From the NCBI GenBank assembly GCA_963712815.1, contig CAVQJL010000012.1, forward strand, positions 372,001 through 436,000: a DNA stretch of 64,000 nucleotides. Reading direction: 5' to 3'. This document shows, piece by piece, positions 19,332 through 27,934 of the stretch. A program made the position numbers and the translations under genes. This DNA comes from RPQJ01 sp963712815 (GTDB taxonomy: Bacteria; Pseudomonadota; Gammaproteobacteria; Steroidobacterales; Steroidobacteraceae). The notes below the pieces were generated by a model. The model was not told where the DNA came from, did no database searches, and saw only the letters and a program-made list of their open reading frames with translations. How positions within the stretch are numbered: position 1 is the stretch's first letter; each line of letters begins with the position of its first letter.

Positions 19332-20007
19332 TCGTCGGACCGCCCCTGGCCTCGGCACTCTGGTAGGCGGGACGCGCGCGCATCCGCGCCTGGTACGCGT
19401 GCAGGTGCGGGCACGCTGCGACTTCCGTGGCGCGCGACAGCAGCGCCTCGACCGCGAAGCTCATCTGGAAGTCGGCCATGGTGAGGTGTTCGCCCGCAAA
19501 CCAGCGGTGGCGCGACAGGTGATCCTCGATGAAGGCGAGCGCGGCCTTCAGGTTCGGATCGACGAGCTGGCCCTGCACCTTCCCGCTGATGGCCCGCGCA
19601 ATCGGCTTCGCGAAGAACGGCATCGGCCGCTTCGGGATGGTGACGAACACGAGCTTCATCACCAGCCAGTTCATGAGTGAGCCCTCGGCGTAGTGCATCC
19701 AGTAGCGGCACTGCCGGTACTCGGGCGTGCCGCGCGGTGGCTCCAGGTGCGCCAGCTCACCCTGCCCCCGCGCACCGTACTTCTCGACGAGGTACTCGAT
19801 GATGGCGCCGGACTCGGCGATCACCTCGCCGTCGTCCGTGACCACCGGCGACTTGCCGAGCGGGTGCACGACTTTGAGCTCCGGAGGCGCGAGCCGCGTC
19901 GCGGCGTCGCGGCGGTACACCTTGAGCTCGTACGGCACGCCGAGTTCCTCGAGCAGCCAGAGGATGCGCTGCGAGCGCGAGGTCTCGAGATGATGGACGG
20001 TCAGCAT
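19318..20007 (-). CDS. Glutathione S-transferase
   Basis: The 229-residue cytosolic GST begins MLTVHHLETSRSQRILWLLE, where the SRSQR pattern is the glutathione-contacting loop of beta/theta-like bacterial GSTs. The thioredoxin-fold half has HPLGKSPVV (cis-proline) and ESGAIIEYLVEKYG (Glu-Ser glutathione site). The all-helical half includes HRWFAGEHLTMADFQMSFAV (N-capping box). It probably conjugates or reduces electrophiles with glutathione; specific substrate unknown. It is convergent with the acyltransferase gene and stands alone, with 165 bp of plain sequence upstream to the AAA+ gene end. Confidence 0.9.
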   Translation of the reverse strand: MLTVHHLETSRSQRILWLLEELGVPYELKVYRRDAATRLAPPELKVVHPLGKSPVVTDDGEVIAESGAIIEYLVEKYGARGQGELAHLEPPRGTPEYRQCRYWMHYAEGSLMNWLVMKLVFVTIPKRPMPFFAKPIARAISGKVQGQLVDPNLKAALAFIEDHLSRHRWFAGEHLTMADFQMSFAVEALLSRATEVAACPHLHAYQARMRARPAYQSAEARGGPTIMAT

Positions 20008-20172
20008 GGCTCGACACCTCGGTCGGGGAAGGGTCGGCGGAGGTTAGCAGCCGCGGCAACCCGGCGCATGGCGGAGCAAGCGTGACGACGTCATCCCGGC
20101 CGAGCCGGTGATACCGAGGCGCGGCGGGCGCAGCCTACGAGGCATTCGACGCGGGTAGATCCAGGGGAGTGC

Positions 20173-21006
20173 TTACGGCGGGGGCGCAAGGGTACGGGCC
20201 GGCGCGGCGGCTGCCAATTGCTCCGCCGCCGCGACGATCCCGTCGGTGGCCACCTTGCCTGCAGCGGCTGCCGCCGCCAGGACCGCTCGCGAAGCGATGG
20301 CGCGGATCTCTCCCCCGGTGAGATCGAGGCGGGCGAGCCGGTCAAGATCGACGCCGCCGGGCACCAAAGCTTCGCCCGGCAGGGCCCGCCGCCACAGTTC
20401 GCGGCGGCAGGCAGCATCCGGTCGCGGGAAATGCACGATAGCCGTGAGCCGGCGGAGAAAAGCCCTGTCGATCCCGGATTGACCGTTGGTCGCGAACAGA
20501 ACCAGCCCCCCGTAGGACTCGACTTGCTGCAGCAGGTAGCCGATCTCGATGTTCGAGTATCGGTCGTGGCCGTCCTTGACGCCGGTCCGATGCCCGAGGA
20601 GCGCATCGGCCTCGTCCATGAACAGCACCGCCTCGCCGGCGGCGGCGGCTTCGAAGAGTCGGTGCAGGTTCTTCTCCGTCTCGCCGACGTACCTGCTGAC
20701 GACGCTGCCGGAGTCGATGCGCCAGAGATCGCGGCCGACCTCGGCGGCCAGCACCCTTGCAGCCAGCGTCTTGCCGGTTCCTGGATCGCCGGCAAGCAGG
20801 ACGCTCGTACCTCCGTGAGCCAGCAGGTCCTGCAGATCTCCGTCGCCGTCGCGCCCGCGTGCCGAATGCGCAACGCGGCTCGCGATGTCGCTCAGTTGCC
20901 GCTCCACGCCGGCGGACACGACGAGGTCGCCCCACGTCAGGCCGCCGGGCCGGAGCCGCGCGAGCAAGCCGGACAGGATCGTCTCGCGATCTGGGCCGAC
21001 TCTCAC
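20173..21006 (-). CDS. Stand-alone AAA+ ATPase
   Basis: The 277-residue classical AAA module has Walker A GDPGTGKTLAARVLAAE, Walker B AVLFMDEADALL, sensor 1 LVLFATNGQ and the arginine-finger region IDRAFLRRL. A short N-terminal segment and the alpha-helical lid (GGEIRAIASRAVLAAAAAAG) follow the spastin/FtsH-like pattern. There is no protease or membrane domain. Similar ATPases accompany contractile-injection and gas-vesicle systems, but no such genes are here. The GTG start at 21006 overlaps the hydrolase stop by three bases, so the two proteins are translationally coupled and may act together. Target unknown. Confidence 0.87.
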   Translation of the reverse strand: MRVGPDRETILSGLLARLRPGGLTWGDLVVSAGVERQLSDIASRVAHSARGRDGDGDLQDLLAHGGTSVLLAGDPGTGKTLAARVLAAEVGRDLWRIDSGSVVSRYVGETEKNLHRLFEAAAAGEAVLFMDEADALLGHRTGVKDGHDRYSNIEIGYLLQQVESYGGLVLFATNGQSGIDRAFLRRLTAIVHFPRPDAACRRELWRRALPGEALVPGGVDLDRLARLDLTGGEIRAIASRAVLAAAAAAGKVATDGIVAAAEQLAAAAPARTLAPPP

Positions 21007-21953
21007 CGTTGCGACTCTCGCCGCCTGGCCGGGATCGCTGCGTCGGGCGCCTGCGTTCGCTGCAGGAATGCGTCGTACGCCGCAACGAAGGTTTCCCTTA
21101 CCTCGAAATGGGGCAGTGCTCCGGTCGCGAACTCCGTGAACGTCCAGTTCCTACGCTGCGCGAACACCGACTTGCGGCGGTAATTGGTGAAGTCGCCGCG
21201 CACGCCGTGCGACACCCACACCGGCAGCTCGAGCCGATCGTAGACCGCGTGGACGTCGGCACTGAACAGGCCGCCGCCGAGGAAGCACAGCGGCGCGTAC
21301 TCGGCGCCGGGTTGCCGCGTGGTGATCACGCTGTATTCGTACAGGCCCTCGTCGATCGCGTCGGCGCCCCAGGTGCGCCGCAGGAAATAGCGGATCACGC
21401 CGGGCCGCGTCAGGCCCCGGAACAACGCGCCACCCCAACCCGGACCGCGCAGCGCACCGTAGAGCCACGGCCGCTCGAGCGTCGTGCCGGGGGCGCCGCT
21501 GCGATCCCTCCCGCCTTCGAAGCCAGTAGGGCTCACGAGTGCCAGGCTTCGGAACGATGCCGGCGACTCCACGGCGGCCCGCGCGAGGAACTCGCACGAG
21601 AGCGACAGCGCGACCGCGTCGATCGGCCCGTCGTCGCAACGGCGGCGGATCTCGTCCGTCATGGCGTGGATCGCGTCGGTCATGAGCCGCGGCGTGTAAT
21701 CGCGGTCGCCGCGCTCGGCGAAGCCGTAGCCGGGCAGCTCGAGCGAGAAGACGCGCCGGGTGGCGCGGTAGTGCTCGTGCAGCGGGCGCATTTCGGCCGC
21801 CGAGGCGGCCGCGTTGATGCTGTGGACGAGCAGCAGCGGTTCGCCCTTCCCGGCCACGTAGGCACTCAGTTGCCCGGTGCCGGCGCCGGAAAACTCGAAG
21901 CGCTCACCGCTCACGGAGGGCGCTAGCTCGGGGAAGGTCACGTTTCGGGTCAT
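21003..21953 (-). CDS. Alpha/beta hydrolase
   Basis: Start ATG 21953 gives 316 residues. The fold is marked by PLLLVHSINAAASAAEMRPL (oxyanion HSINA instead of HG), the nucleophile elbow ALSLSCEFLARAAVES (SLSCE: G-x-S-x-G altered to S-L-S-C-E), and a late histidine in TGALPHFEVRETFV. The substrate pocket is not predictable. It overlaps the AAA+ ATPase start, and the epimerase stop lies 15 nt upstream, forming one three-gene unit on the minus strand. Confidence 0.83.
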   Translation of the reverse strand: MTRNVTFPELAPSVSGERFEFSGAGTGQLSAYVAGKGEPLLLVHSINAAASAAEMRPLHEHYRATRRVFSLELPGYGFAERGDRDYTPRLMTDAIHAMTDEIRRRCDDGPIDAVALSLSCEFLARAAVESPASFRSLALVSPTGFEGGRDRSGAPGTTLERPWLYGALRGPGWGGALFRGLTRPGVIRYFLRRTWGADAIDEGLYEYSVITTRQPGAEYAPLCFLGGGLFSADVHAVYDRLELPVWVSHGVRGDFTNYRRKSVFAQRRNWTFTEFATGALPHFEVRETFVAAYDAFLQRTQAPDAAIPARRRESQR

Positions 21954-21967
21954 GTCGCGATATCGAT

Positions 21968-22990
21968 TCAAGCCAGGCCGAGGTCGACGAGGCTCTTCGC
22001 CATGGCGGCGGCAGCCTCGGGCGCCGGTATGAACGTGATGCCGAGCGTGCGCCGCGTGAGCGCCGTGTCCACCTCGAGTTCCTTGCCGAGTTCGGGGATC
22101 GCGAGGCGCGCGGTGGGATCGAATATCCCAGCGAGCCTGACAGCCCAGTCCGGCAGCACGCGGGTCGGCACCTTGCGGGCGGCTTCGCCGAGGCTCGCAC
22201 GGATGGCGCGCGCGATGTCGATCATCCAAAGGCAGTCGGCGCAGCCGAGGTAGCGTCCGCCACCGGGCGCGTCGACCTCGATCGCAAGGCGATGCATGCG
22301 CGCCACGTCACGCACGTCGACGCACGGGATGGCCATGCGCGGCGCGCCAGGGTACTTGCCCCGCAGCATCATCTGGACGATCTCCGCCGAGGTACCGATG
22401 TCGCGGTCGAGCGCCGGGCCGAGCACGAGCCCGGGGTTGACCGATGCGTAGTGCAGCCCCGAGCGGTCCTGTCCAACGAATTCGCGCGCGGCGCGCTCTG
22501 CGAGCGTCTTCGATTTCGCGTACGCGGTGACGCCGGGCGTCTCGACCCGGGTCCAGTCCGCCTCGGTGAACGGCTCACTGCGTTCGTGCGGATGGCCGTA
22601 CATCACGGCCACCATCGACGAGGTCTGCACGAGGCGCTCGACGCCGGCGCCGGCCGCGGCCCGCAGCACGCGCAGCGTTCCCTGCACCGCTGGACGGATC
22701 AGCTCCTGCTCGTCGCGCGGCTGCTTCGCCGGGAACGGCGAGGCCACGTGCAGCACGTGGGCGCAACCCGCCACCGCCGCGTCCCAGCCGTCGTCCGACT
22801 CGAGGTCCGCCTGCGCGAAGCTGAGCCGCGAGACATCCGTCTGGCGCGACAGCGAAGCGCTCACCTCGCCGGATCGTTGCAGCGAACGCACCGTGCCGCG
22901 GACGGCGTAACCGGCGTTCAGCATCTCGACGGCGCAGTGGCGGGCGATGAATCCGGAAATTCCGGTGATCAGGACCGTCGGCTTGGCCAT
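21968..22990 (-). CDS. NAD(P)-dependent epimerase / dihydroflavonol-4-reductase-like
   Basis: The 340-residue extended SDR has an N-terminal ITGISGFIARHCAVEMLNAG (GxxGxxG variant). VERLVQTSSMVAVMYG gives the active serine and AYAKSKTLAERAARE the YxxxK catalytic pair. The closest textbook group is dihydroflavonol reductase/aldehyde reductase-type SDRs that reduce carbonyls with NADPH. It heads the unit epimerase-hydrolase-AAA ATPase. The real substrate is unknown; a role with the hydrolase in converting a small ester or ketone is a guess from co-transcription. Confidence 0.88.
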   Translation of the reverse strand: MAKPTVLITGISGFIARHCAVEMLNAGYAVRGTVRSLQRSGEVSASLSRQTDVSRLSFAQADLESDDGWDAAVAGCAHVLHVASPFPAKQPRDEQELIRPAVQGTLRVLRAAAGAGVERLVQTSSMVAVMYGHPHERSEPFTEADWTRVETPGVTAYAKSKTLAERAAREFVGQDRSGLHYASVNPGLVLGPALDRDIGTSAEIVQMMLRGKYPGAPRMAIPCVDVRDVARMHRLAIEVDAPGGGRYLGCADCLWMIDIARAIRASLGEAARKVPTRVLPDWAVRLAGIFDPTARLAIPELGKELEVDTALTRRTLGITFIPAPEAAAAMAKSLVDLGLA

Positions 22991-23133
22991 TGGCGTCCCC
23001 CTTGTGATGCGCCGATCATCGCACGTCCGCTCAGATCCAAGGTCTGCCGCATCGGCGCGGGGTGGCCCGCGCCTTGACGCGCTTGACGGCCGGCGCGTAC
23101 GTTCGCCAGCGGTCCGGCTCCAGGAAAACCCCC

Positions 23134-24621
23134 ATGCTCATGCGCGCGATTGCCCTTTCTGTCCTGCTGGCGTCCAACACGGCCTGGGGAGCGACCGCCC
23201 AGCCCGGCGCAGCGGCCGGCGTCTCGCCGGAAGCCCTCGCCCGCGATCCTCGCGTCGTGCAGGCGCTGCGGCTGCTCGACGCCTGGGCCGACACCGAGAC
23301 GGTCGAGAAACGACTGCCGGGCGTTTCCATGGCCGTCGTCCACGACCAGCAACTGCTGTGGAGCCGTGGCTTCGGCTATGCCCACCTCGAGTCGAAGGTC
23401 GCCGCGGGCGCCGACACGATGTACTCGATCTGCTCGATCTCGAAGCTCTTCACGAGCATCGCCGTGATGCAGCAGCGCGACGCAGGCAAGCTCGATCTCG
23501 ACGACCCGGTTGCGAAACACCTGCCGTGGTTCCGCATCAAGGGCGCCGAAGCCGGCTCGCCGCCCGTCACCGTGCGCGGCATCCTGACGCACTCCTCGGG
23601 GCTGCCACGCGAGTCCGATTTCCCATACTGGACCGGTCCCGCCTACGCCTTCCCGCCGCGCGACAAGGTGATCGAGCGGGTCGGCGAGCAGGAGATGCTG
23701 TACCGCTCCGACCTCCACTACCAGTACTCGAATCTTGGCCTGTCGCTGGCCGGCGAGATCGCGGCGGCGACCTCGGGCGTGCCCTACGCCGAGTACGTGC
23801 GCACGCGTATCCTCGATCCGATCGGCCTCAAGGACACGGAGACCGAGCATCTCGACGAGCATCGCGGCGCACGGCTCGCGAGCGGCTACACCGCGCCGCG
23901 CCGCGACGGCTCCCGCGCGCGCGTCCCGCCCTACGAGGTGCGCGGCATCGCGCCGGCGGCCGGCTTCACCTCGACCGTCGAGGACCTGGGCCGCTTCGCC
24001 TCGTGGCAATTCCGCGTGCTCGCGGGCGAAGGCGACAGCGTGCTCGACGCCGACACGCTGCGCGAGATGCAGCGCGTGCAGTGGATGGATCCCGACTGGA
24101 AGATGAGCCGCGGCCTCGGCTTCGGCGTCTGGCGCGCGGGCGAGCAGACCTTCGTGGGCCACGGCGGCTACTGCCCCGGCTACCAGAGCCAGTTGCTGCT
24201 GCAGCCCGCCGCAAAGGTGGCGACCGTGTTCATGACCAACTCGAATGGCATCGACAGCCGGGCGTTCGCGCAGACCGCGTACGACATCGTCGCGCCGGCC
24301 GTGAAGAAGGCCCTGGAGAATCCGTCCGGCGCGAAGCCGCACGATGCGGCGCTGGCGCGTTACACGGGACGCTACGACAACTGGCTCGCCGGCGAGACCT
24401 GGGTCATCCCATGGGACGACGGCCTGGCCATGATCGAACTGCCGTCCAGCCGCCCGATGCAGGAGCTGGTCAAGCTACGCCCGACCGCAGAGCATCGGTT
24501 CCGCAGCATTCGCGACGACGGCAGCCTCGGCGAGGAAGTGCGCTTCGAGCTGGCGGCCGACGGCACGCCGGTGCGGGTCTGGCGGCACAGCAACTACGAC
24601 GAGCGACCCGCAGGCGATTGA
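23134..24621 (+). CDS. Exported serine hydrolase (class C beta-lactamase/PBP4-like fold)
   Basis: ATG 23134 (or 23140) gives about 495 residues with signal peptide MLMRAIALSVLLASNTAWGA. The catalytic motifs are SxxK in ICSISKLFTS, YxN in YQYSNLGLSLAGE, and a third-motif equivalent GHGGYCPGYQ. Residues past about 380 form an extra C-terminal beta domain (ARYTGRYDNWLAGETWVIPW) seen in many esterase-like members of this family. It acts in the periplasm, probably as an esterase, D-aminopeptidase or peptidase rather than a beta-lactamase. It is monocistronic, divergent from the epimerase gene with 143 bp between. Confidence 0.88.
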   Translation: MLMRAIALSVLLASNTAWGATAQPGAAAGVSPEALARDPRVVQALRLLDAWADTETVEKRLPGVSMAVVHDQQLLWSRGFGYAHLESKVAAGADTMYSICSISKLFTSIAVMQQRDAGKLDLDDPVAKHLPWFRIKGAEAGSPPVTVRGILTHSSGLPRESDFPYWTGPAYAFPPRDKVIERVGEQEMLYRSDLHYQYSNLGLSLAGEIAAATSGVPYAEYVRTRILDPIGLKDTETEHLDEHRGARLASGYTAPRRDGSRARVPPYEVRGIAPAAGFTSTVEDLGRFASWQFRVLAGEGDSVLDADTLREMQRVQWMDPDWKMSRGLGFGVWRAGEQTFVGHGGYCPGYQSQLLLQPAAKVATVFMTNSNGIDSRAFAQTAYDIVAPAVKKALENPSGAKPHDAALARYTGRYDNWLAGETWVIPWDDGLAMIELPSSRPMQELVKLRPTAEHRFRSIRDDGSLGEEVRFELAADGTPVRVWRHSNYDERPAGD

Positions 24622-24656
24622 ACCGCGGACCGGACACTGACAGCCGAGATCTGGGA

Positions 24657-24761
24657 ATGGCTGCTCACAACGCACACGCCGGTCACGAACACACGCACCT
24701 TTGCTCCTGCCAGGAACTCCCCGACTTCAGCTTCAGCCGCCATTACTTCGCCCAGAAGTGA
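24657..24761 (+). CDS. Possible His/Cys-rich microprotein
   Basis: A 34-codon frame with 6 His and 2 Cys: AHNAHAGHEHTHLCSC followed by QELPDFSFSRHYFAQK. The dense HxxH/CxC arrangement could bind a transition metal. Only a weak ribosome binding site (TGGGA directly adjacent) is visible and there is no homologue I recognise, so it may be chance coding. It begins 36 nt after the serine hydrolase stop. Confidence 0.3.
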   Translation: MAAHNAHAGHEHTHLCSCQELPDFSFSRHYFAQK

Positions 24762-24869
24762 TCCGGATGGCGGTAGTCGGGCATGCCGCCCTCACTTCGA
24801 AAAAATCGACGTGTCTTTCCGTTTATGCCTGCTTTCTTCGAGTTTCAAAAGACTGGATGATCCGGCCTG

Positions 24870-25310
24870 ATGCCCCACAAACAGGACACGATCTTGCTCC
24901 ACGCCCTCAGCTGGTCCGTGATGCTCATCCTGCTCGGGCTTTGGTCGCTCGCCGCGTGGTCGTTTCACTTGATCGCGGCATGGACGGTCTCGAATGCGGG
25001 CGTGCTGGCGGGAGGCTCAGGCGCGATCGATGGCGTGCGTGCGCCGGATTGGCTCGCGCCATGGATTCCGCCCGAGCTCGCTCTCGCTATCACTTCAACG
25101 CTGTCCGCCTTGGGTCCGGCTATTGAAGCCGCTCTCAATCAGGTACCCGCCTTGGCGGGTGGGCTGTCGGTGGCGGTCTGGGCGGTTTGGGGAGTCGGTA
25201 GCGCCCTGATCGTCATGCTGGGCCTGCTGTGCAGCCGATTGATCACCGTACTGCGCCGTCGCCCGTCCGCGATTGCGGCCCCGTCCATGGGTCCAGCAGC
25301 CGCGAACTGA
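24870..25310 (+). CDS. Hypothetical membrane protein, two to three helices
   Basis: The 146-residue protein is of unrecognised family. An N-terminal hydrophobic helix (LLHALSWSVMLILLGLWSLAAWSFHLI) is followed by a polar stretch with APDWLAPWIPPELAL and a second helix (LSVAVWAVWGVGSALIVMLGLL). A basic tail (LITVLRRRPS) is predicted to be cytoplasmic. The AT-richer leader (24780-24860) may hold the promoter. No function can be inferred; it precedes a disrupted stretch and the sodium-channel gene. Confidence 0.6.
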   Translation: MPHKQDTILLHALSWSVMLILLGLWSLAAWSFHLIAAWTVSNAGVLAGGSGAIDGVRAPDWLAPWIPPELALAITSTLSALGPAIEAALNQVPALAGGLSVAVWAVWGVGSALIVMLGLLCSRLITVLRRRPSAIAAPSMGPAAAN

Positions 25311-25331
25311 CCGAATCATTGGTGCATTTAG

Positions 25332-25520
25332 ATGAAGGTCGTGCTGTCGCTGGTCGCGGCGGTCACCGCTGCCGGCCTTCGACCAGGGCGTTCTGCGCAA
25401 GAGCGATCACGAGATCCGCGTGCGCGAAAGCCTGCTGTTGTCCGCCGACTGCATCGTCATCGAACTGGTCGTCAGTTACTTTGCGATCCCTTCGTCTGTT
25501 GGCCGGTTGCACCAGCTAAG
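25332..25520 (+). pseudogene. Possible small-gene remnant in the 331-bp gap before the channel gene
   Basis: The gap 25311-25642 holds an ATG (25332) opening MKVVLSLVAAVTAA. After a frame change near 25375, a non-random-looking stretch reads FDQGVLRKSDHEIRVRESLL and LLSADCIVIELVVSYFAIPS, then degenerates. I do not recognise the family. It could be a decayed membrane-associated gene or chance; the rest of the gap shows nothing else. Confidence 0.3.
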
Positions 25521-25642
25521 CGCGCAGCCATGGCAAGAGCGCGCGCGGTCGATTGGGGCGCGGTCCTCGACCTCGATCGGGACGCCCGCATGGCACAATC
25601 CGACGGGCGCGGCTTCCCCCAGGCGCCCTCGGAGTCCGTTTC

Positions 25643-26485
25643 TTGACACCCCGCCTCCCCCAAGCCGCGCCACCGCCCACGCGACTGCAAAGCTGGCTTG
25701 CCAGTCCGCCCGTACACAACGGCATCCTCGCGCTGATCATCATCAACGCCATTACCCTCGGGCTGGAAACCTCGCCTGCGGCGATGCGGGCGTGGGGCCC
25801 GGCGTTGATGGCGCTGGACAAGACCATCCTGGCCGTGTTCGTGGTCGAGATCATGCTGCGCATCGTGGCGTATCGTGGCGCTTTCTTCCGCGATGCCTGG
25901 AGCATGTTCGACCTGAGTGTCGTGGCCATCGCCCTGGTGCCCGCCAGCGGACCCTTCGCGGTGCTGCGCGCGCTGCGCGTGCTGCGCGTGCTGCGCATCC
26001 TGACCATCGTGCCGTCGATGCGTCGCGTCGTCGGCGGGCTGCTGGCCGCAATCCCGGGCCTCGGCTCGATCGCGGTCGTGCTCGGGTTGATCTTCTATGT
26101 ATTCGCCGTCATCGCGACCAACCTATTCGGCGCCGACTTTCCCGACTGGTTCGGCACGCTGGGTGGTTCGCTGTACACGCTGTTCCAGGTGATGACGCTG
26201 GAGAGCTGGTCGATGGGCATCGTGCGGCCGGTGATGGAGCTGCATCCCTTTGCCTGGGCTTTCTTCATCCCCTTCATCCTGTTGGCCACCTTCACGATGC
26301 TCAACCTGTTCATTGGCGTCATCGTCAGCGCCATGCAGAGCTTCACTGACGCCGACAAGGCGGAGACGATCGCGGCGGTCGAAGAGGCGCGAGAGCACAT
26401 CGAGGCCGACCTGCACAGCGAGGTACGCGCGCTGCGCAGCGAGATCGCGGAGCTGCGCGCGCTGTTGCGCCAGCCGCGCCCGTGA
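25643..26485 (+). CDS. Bacterial voltage-gated sodium channel (BacNav, NaChBac/NavMs type)
   Basis: The TTG start at 25643, with GGAG 8 nt upstream, gives 280 residues, the usual BacNav length. The single domain has S1 (about 27-43), S3 with FDLSVVAIALVP, and S4 with four gating arginines at three-residue spacing (R109, R112, R115, R118). S5 and S6 flank the selectivity filter TLESWS (185-190), the exact NaChBac-type sequence. S6 (FFIPFILLATFTMLNLFIGV) leads into a C-terminal coiled coil (about 243-275, rich in EAREHIEADLHSEVRALRSE) that assembles the homotetramer. It gates Na+ entry at the inner membrane on depolarisation. The convergent neighbour is an NhaR-like regulator, which suggests a sodium-related locus. 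Confidence 0.93.
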   Translation: MTPRLPQAAPPPTRLQSWLASPPVHNGILALIIINAITLGLETSPAAMRAWGPALMALDKTILAVFVVEIMLRIVAYRGAFFRDAWSMFDLSVVAIALVPASGPFAVLRALRVLRVLRILTIVPSMRRVVGGLLAAIPGLGSIAVVLGLIFYVFAVIATNLFGADFPDWFGTLGGSLYTLFQVMTLESWSMGIVRPVMELHPFAWAFFIPFILLATFTMLNLFIGVIVSAMQSFTDADKAETIAAVEEAREHIEADLHSEVRALRSEIAELRALLRQPRP

Positions 26486-26522
26486 CGCCGCGCCGAGCAA
26501 CCGGCACACGGCGACCGCTGCG

Positions 26523-27437
26523 CTACGGCGTGCCCCCGGCGGCTTCCGCCTCGATCTCCTCGAGCAGCGGATGCACATGGCGACCGGCCGGGCGGATCAG
26601 GTACAGCAGTTCGCTCAGCTCCGGCACGCAACCGACGCGTTGCAGCCCGAACTGCGCGGCGACGTCGGATTCGATGACGGTCGGCACGCAGGCGATGCCG
26701 AAGCCGCGCTGCGCGAATACCTTCATCAACGCACTGTCGTCGCAGCGCGCGACGATGCGCGGCGTGAGTCCGCGCTCCGCGAGCCAGGAATCCAGCGCAA
26801 TGCTGAGCGGCGATTCGCCGGACCCTGCGATCAGGGGTGCGCCGTCGAGGCAGGCGGGAAAGTCCCCGCTCAGCGCCATGCGAACGTGCGGCGCCGCGAC
26901 GAGGCTCAGTCCCGACTTCAGCAGCCGCCGCCCGCGCATCGAGCGCGCCAGATACGGCGGCACGGGCTGATCCGCCAGTACCGCGTCGAGTTGGTGCGCA
27001 GCGAGCCGTCCGATCAGCCCCGTGATGGTCCCTTCGGTGCAGTCGAGCTCAATGCGATCCCGGTGGCGCTCGAGCAGTGGCGCCAGCACGCGCGCAGTCA
27101 GCAGCTTCGGCACGCTGTCCGTGACGCCGAGGCGCAGCCCCAGCCGGCGCGGCTCGGCGCGGCCGGCCATTACGCGGCGCAGTTCCGTCCCCAGGGCGAA
27201 GATCGACTCCGCGTAGTCGCGCGCCACTTCGCCGTCCGGCGTCAGCACCAGGCGCCGGCCTGCCCGCTCCAGCAGCGTCCGCCCGAGCGATCGTTCCAGC
27301 TCGCGCACCTGCGAACTCAACGTCTGCGGGGCGAGGTGCAGGCGGCGCGCGGCACCCGTCAGCGAGCCCTCGCGCGCCACCTCATGGAAGTAGTGCAGGT
27401 GCTTAAGGTTGATGCGTCCAGGGGGCGGTACACTCAT
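26523..27437 (-). CDS. LysR-family regulator, NhaR-like
   Basis: ATG 27437 gives 304 residues (a GTG at 27464 would add nine). The N-terminal winged helix-turn-helix reads INLKHLHYFHEVAREGSLTG then AARRLHLAPQTLSSQVRELE. The HLHYF and APQT(L/I)SSQ wording is that of NhaR, the Na+-responsive activator of the NhaA antiporter in enterobacteria, rather than of typical LysR proteins. The effector domain contains CDDSALMKVFAQRGFGIACV, matching the NhaR FDDAALMKAFG segment. No antiporter gene is in the window. It is divergent from the hibernation-factor gene and convergent with the sodium channel; regulation of either is an inference. Confidence 0.85.
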   Translation of the reverse strand: MSVPPPGRINLKHLHYFHEVAREGSLTGAARRLHLAPQTLSSQVRELERSLGRTLLERAGRRLVLTPDGEVARDYAESIFALGTELRRVMAGRAEPRRLGLRLGVTDSVPKLLTARVLAPLLERHRDRIELDCTEGTITGLIGRLAAHQLDAVLADQPVPPYLARSMRGRRLLKSGLSLVAAPHVRMALSGDFPACLDGAPLIAGSGESPLSIALDSWLAERGLTPRIVARCDDSALMKVFAQRGFGIACVPTVIESDVAAQFGLQRVGCVPELSELLYLIRPAGRHVHPLLEEIEAEAAGGTP

Positions 27438-27530
27438 CAGATTTTCTCGAAGGCTGGGGCACACATATTCTCATTTATTCTGTTTTTGAGCGCCCGTAGG
27501 ATCGAACGGCAACTCAACGGAGGAACCGCC

Positions 27531-27875
27531 ATGAAAATCGACGTCCAGGCCCGTTGCTTCAAGCTGACCGAGTCGCTGCGCAATGCGGTCCATCGCGAGA
27601 TCGCGCGGCTGGCCCAAGCTCTCGGCGCCGGCATCACCCGGGTGTCCGTGCGCCTGTTCGACGTGAACGGCCTGCGTGGGGGCCTCGACAAGGGCTGCCT
27701 GGTGCACACACAGTTCACCGACGGGACCTCGATCGTCGGCAGTGACGTGGACGCGGACCTGTACCGCTCGGTACCGGCCGCGTTCGAGAAGGTGCTGCGT
27801 AGCCGGCGCATGAACCGCGCGCGCCGCCACACACTGCGACGTCGGGACCCGCGGGCACAGCTGAACCCTGCCTGA
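27531..27875 (+). CDS. HPF/RaiA-like ribosome hibernation-type protein
   Basis: The 114-residue protein starts at ATG 27531 with a strong AGGAGG-like site (CGGAGGAACC). It begins MKIDVQARCFKLTESLRNAV and continues with INREIARL-like helix HREIARLAQALG, the beta-alpha-beta-beta-beta-alpha layout of short HPF/YfiA (sigma-54 modulation) proteins that bind the 30S decoding region. The family's first strand is kept, but the tail (RSRRMNRARRHTLRRRDPRA) is unusually basic. It could therefore be a specialised paralogue. It is divergently transcribed from the NhaR-like regulator, which may control it. Confidence 0.75.
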   Translation: MKIDVQARCFKLTESLRNAVHREIARLAQALGAGITRVSVRLFDVNGLRGGLDKGCLVHTQFTDGTSIVGSDVDADLYRSVPAAFEKVLRSRRMNRARRHTLRRRDPRAQLNPA

Positions 27876-27934
27876 AAGGCGCAGCCCACGCTGGTGTTTC
27901 CCGGCCGAATGGGCGCCATCTCCGGAGTATCGCC

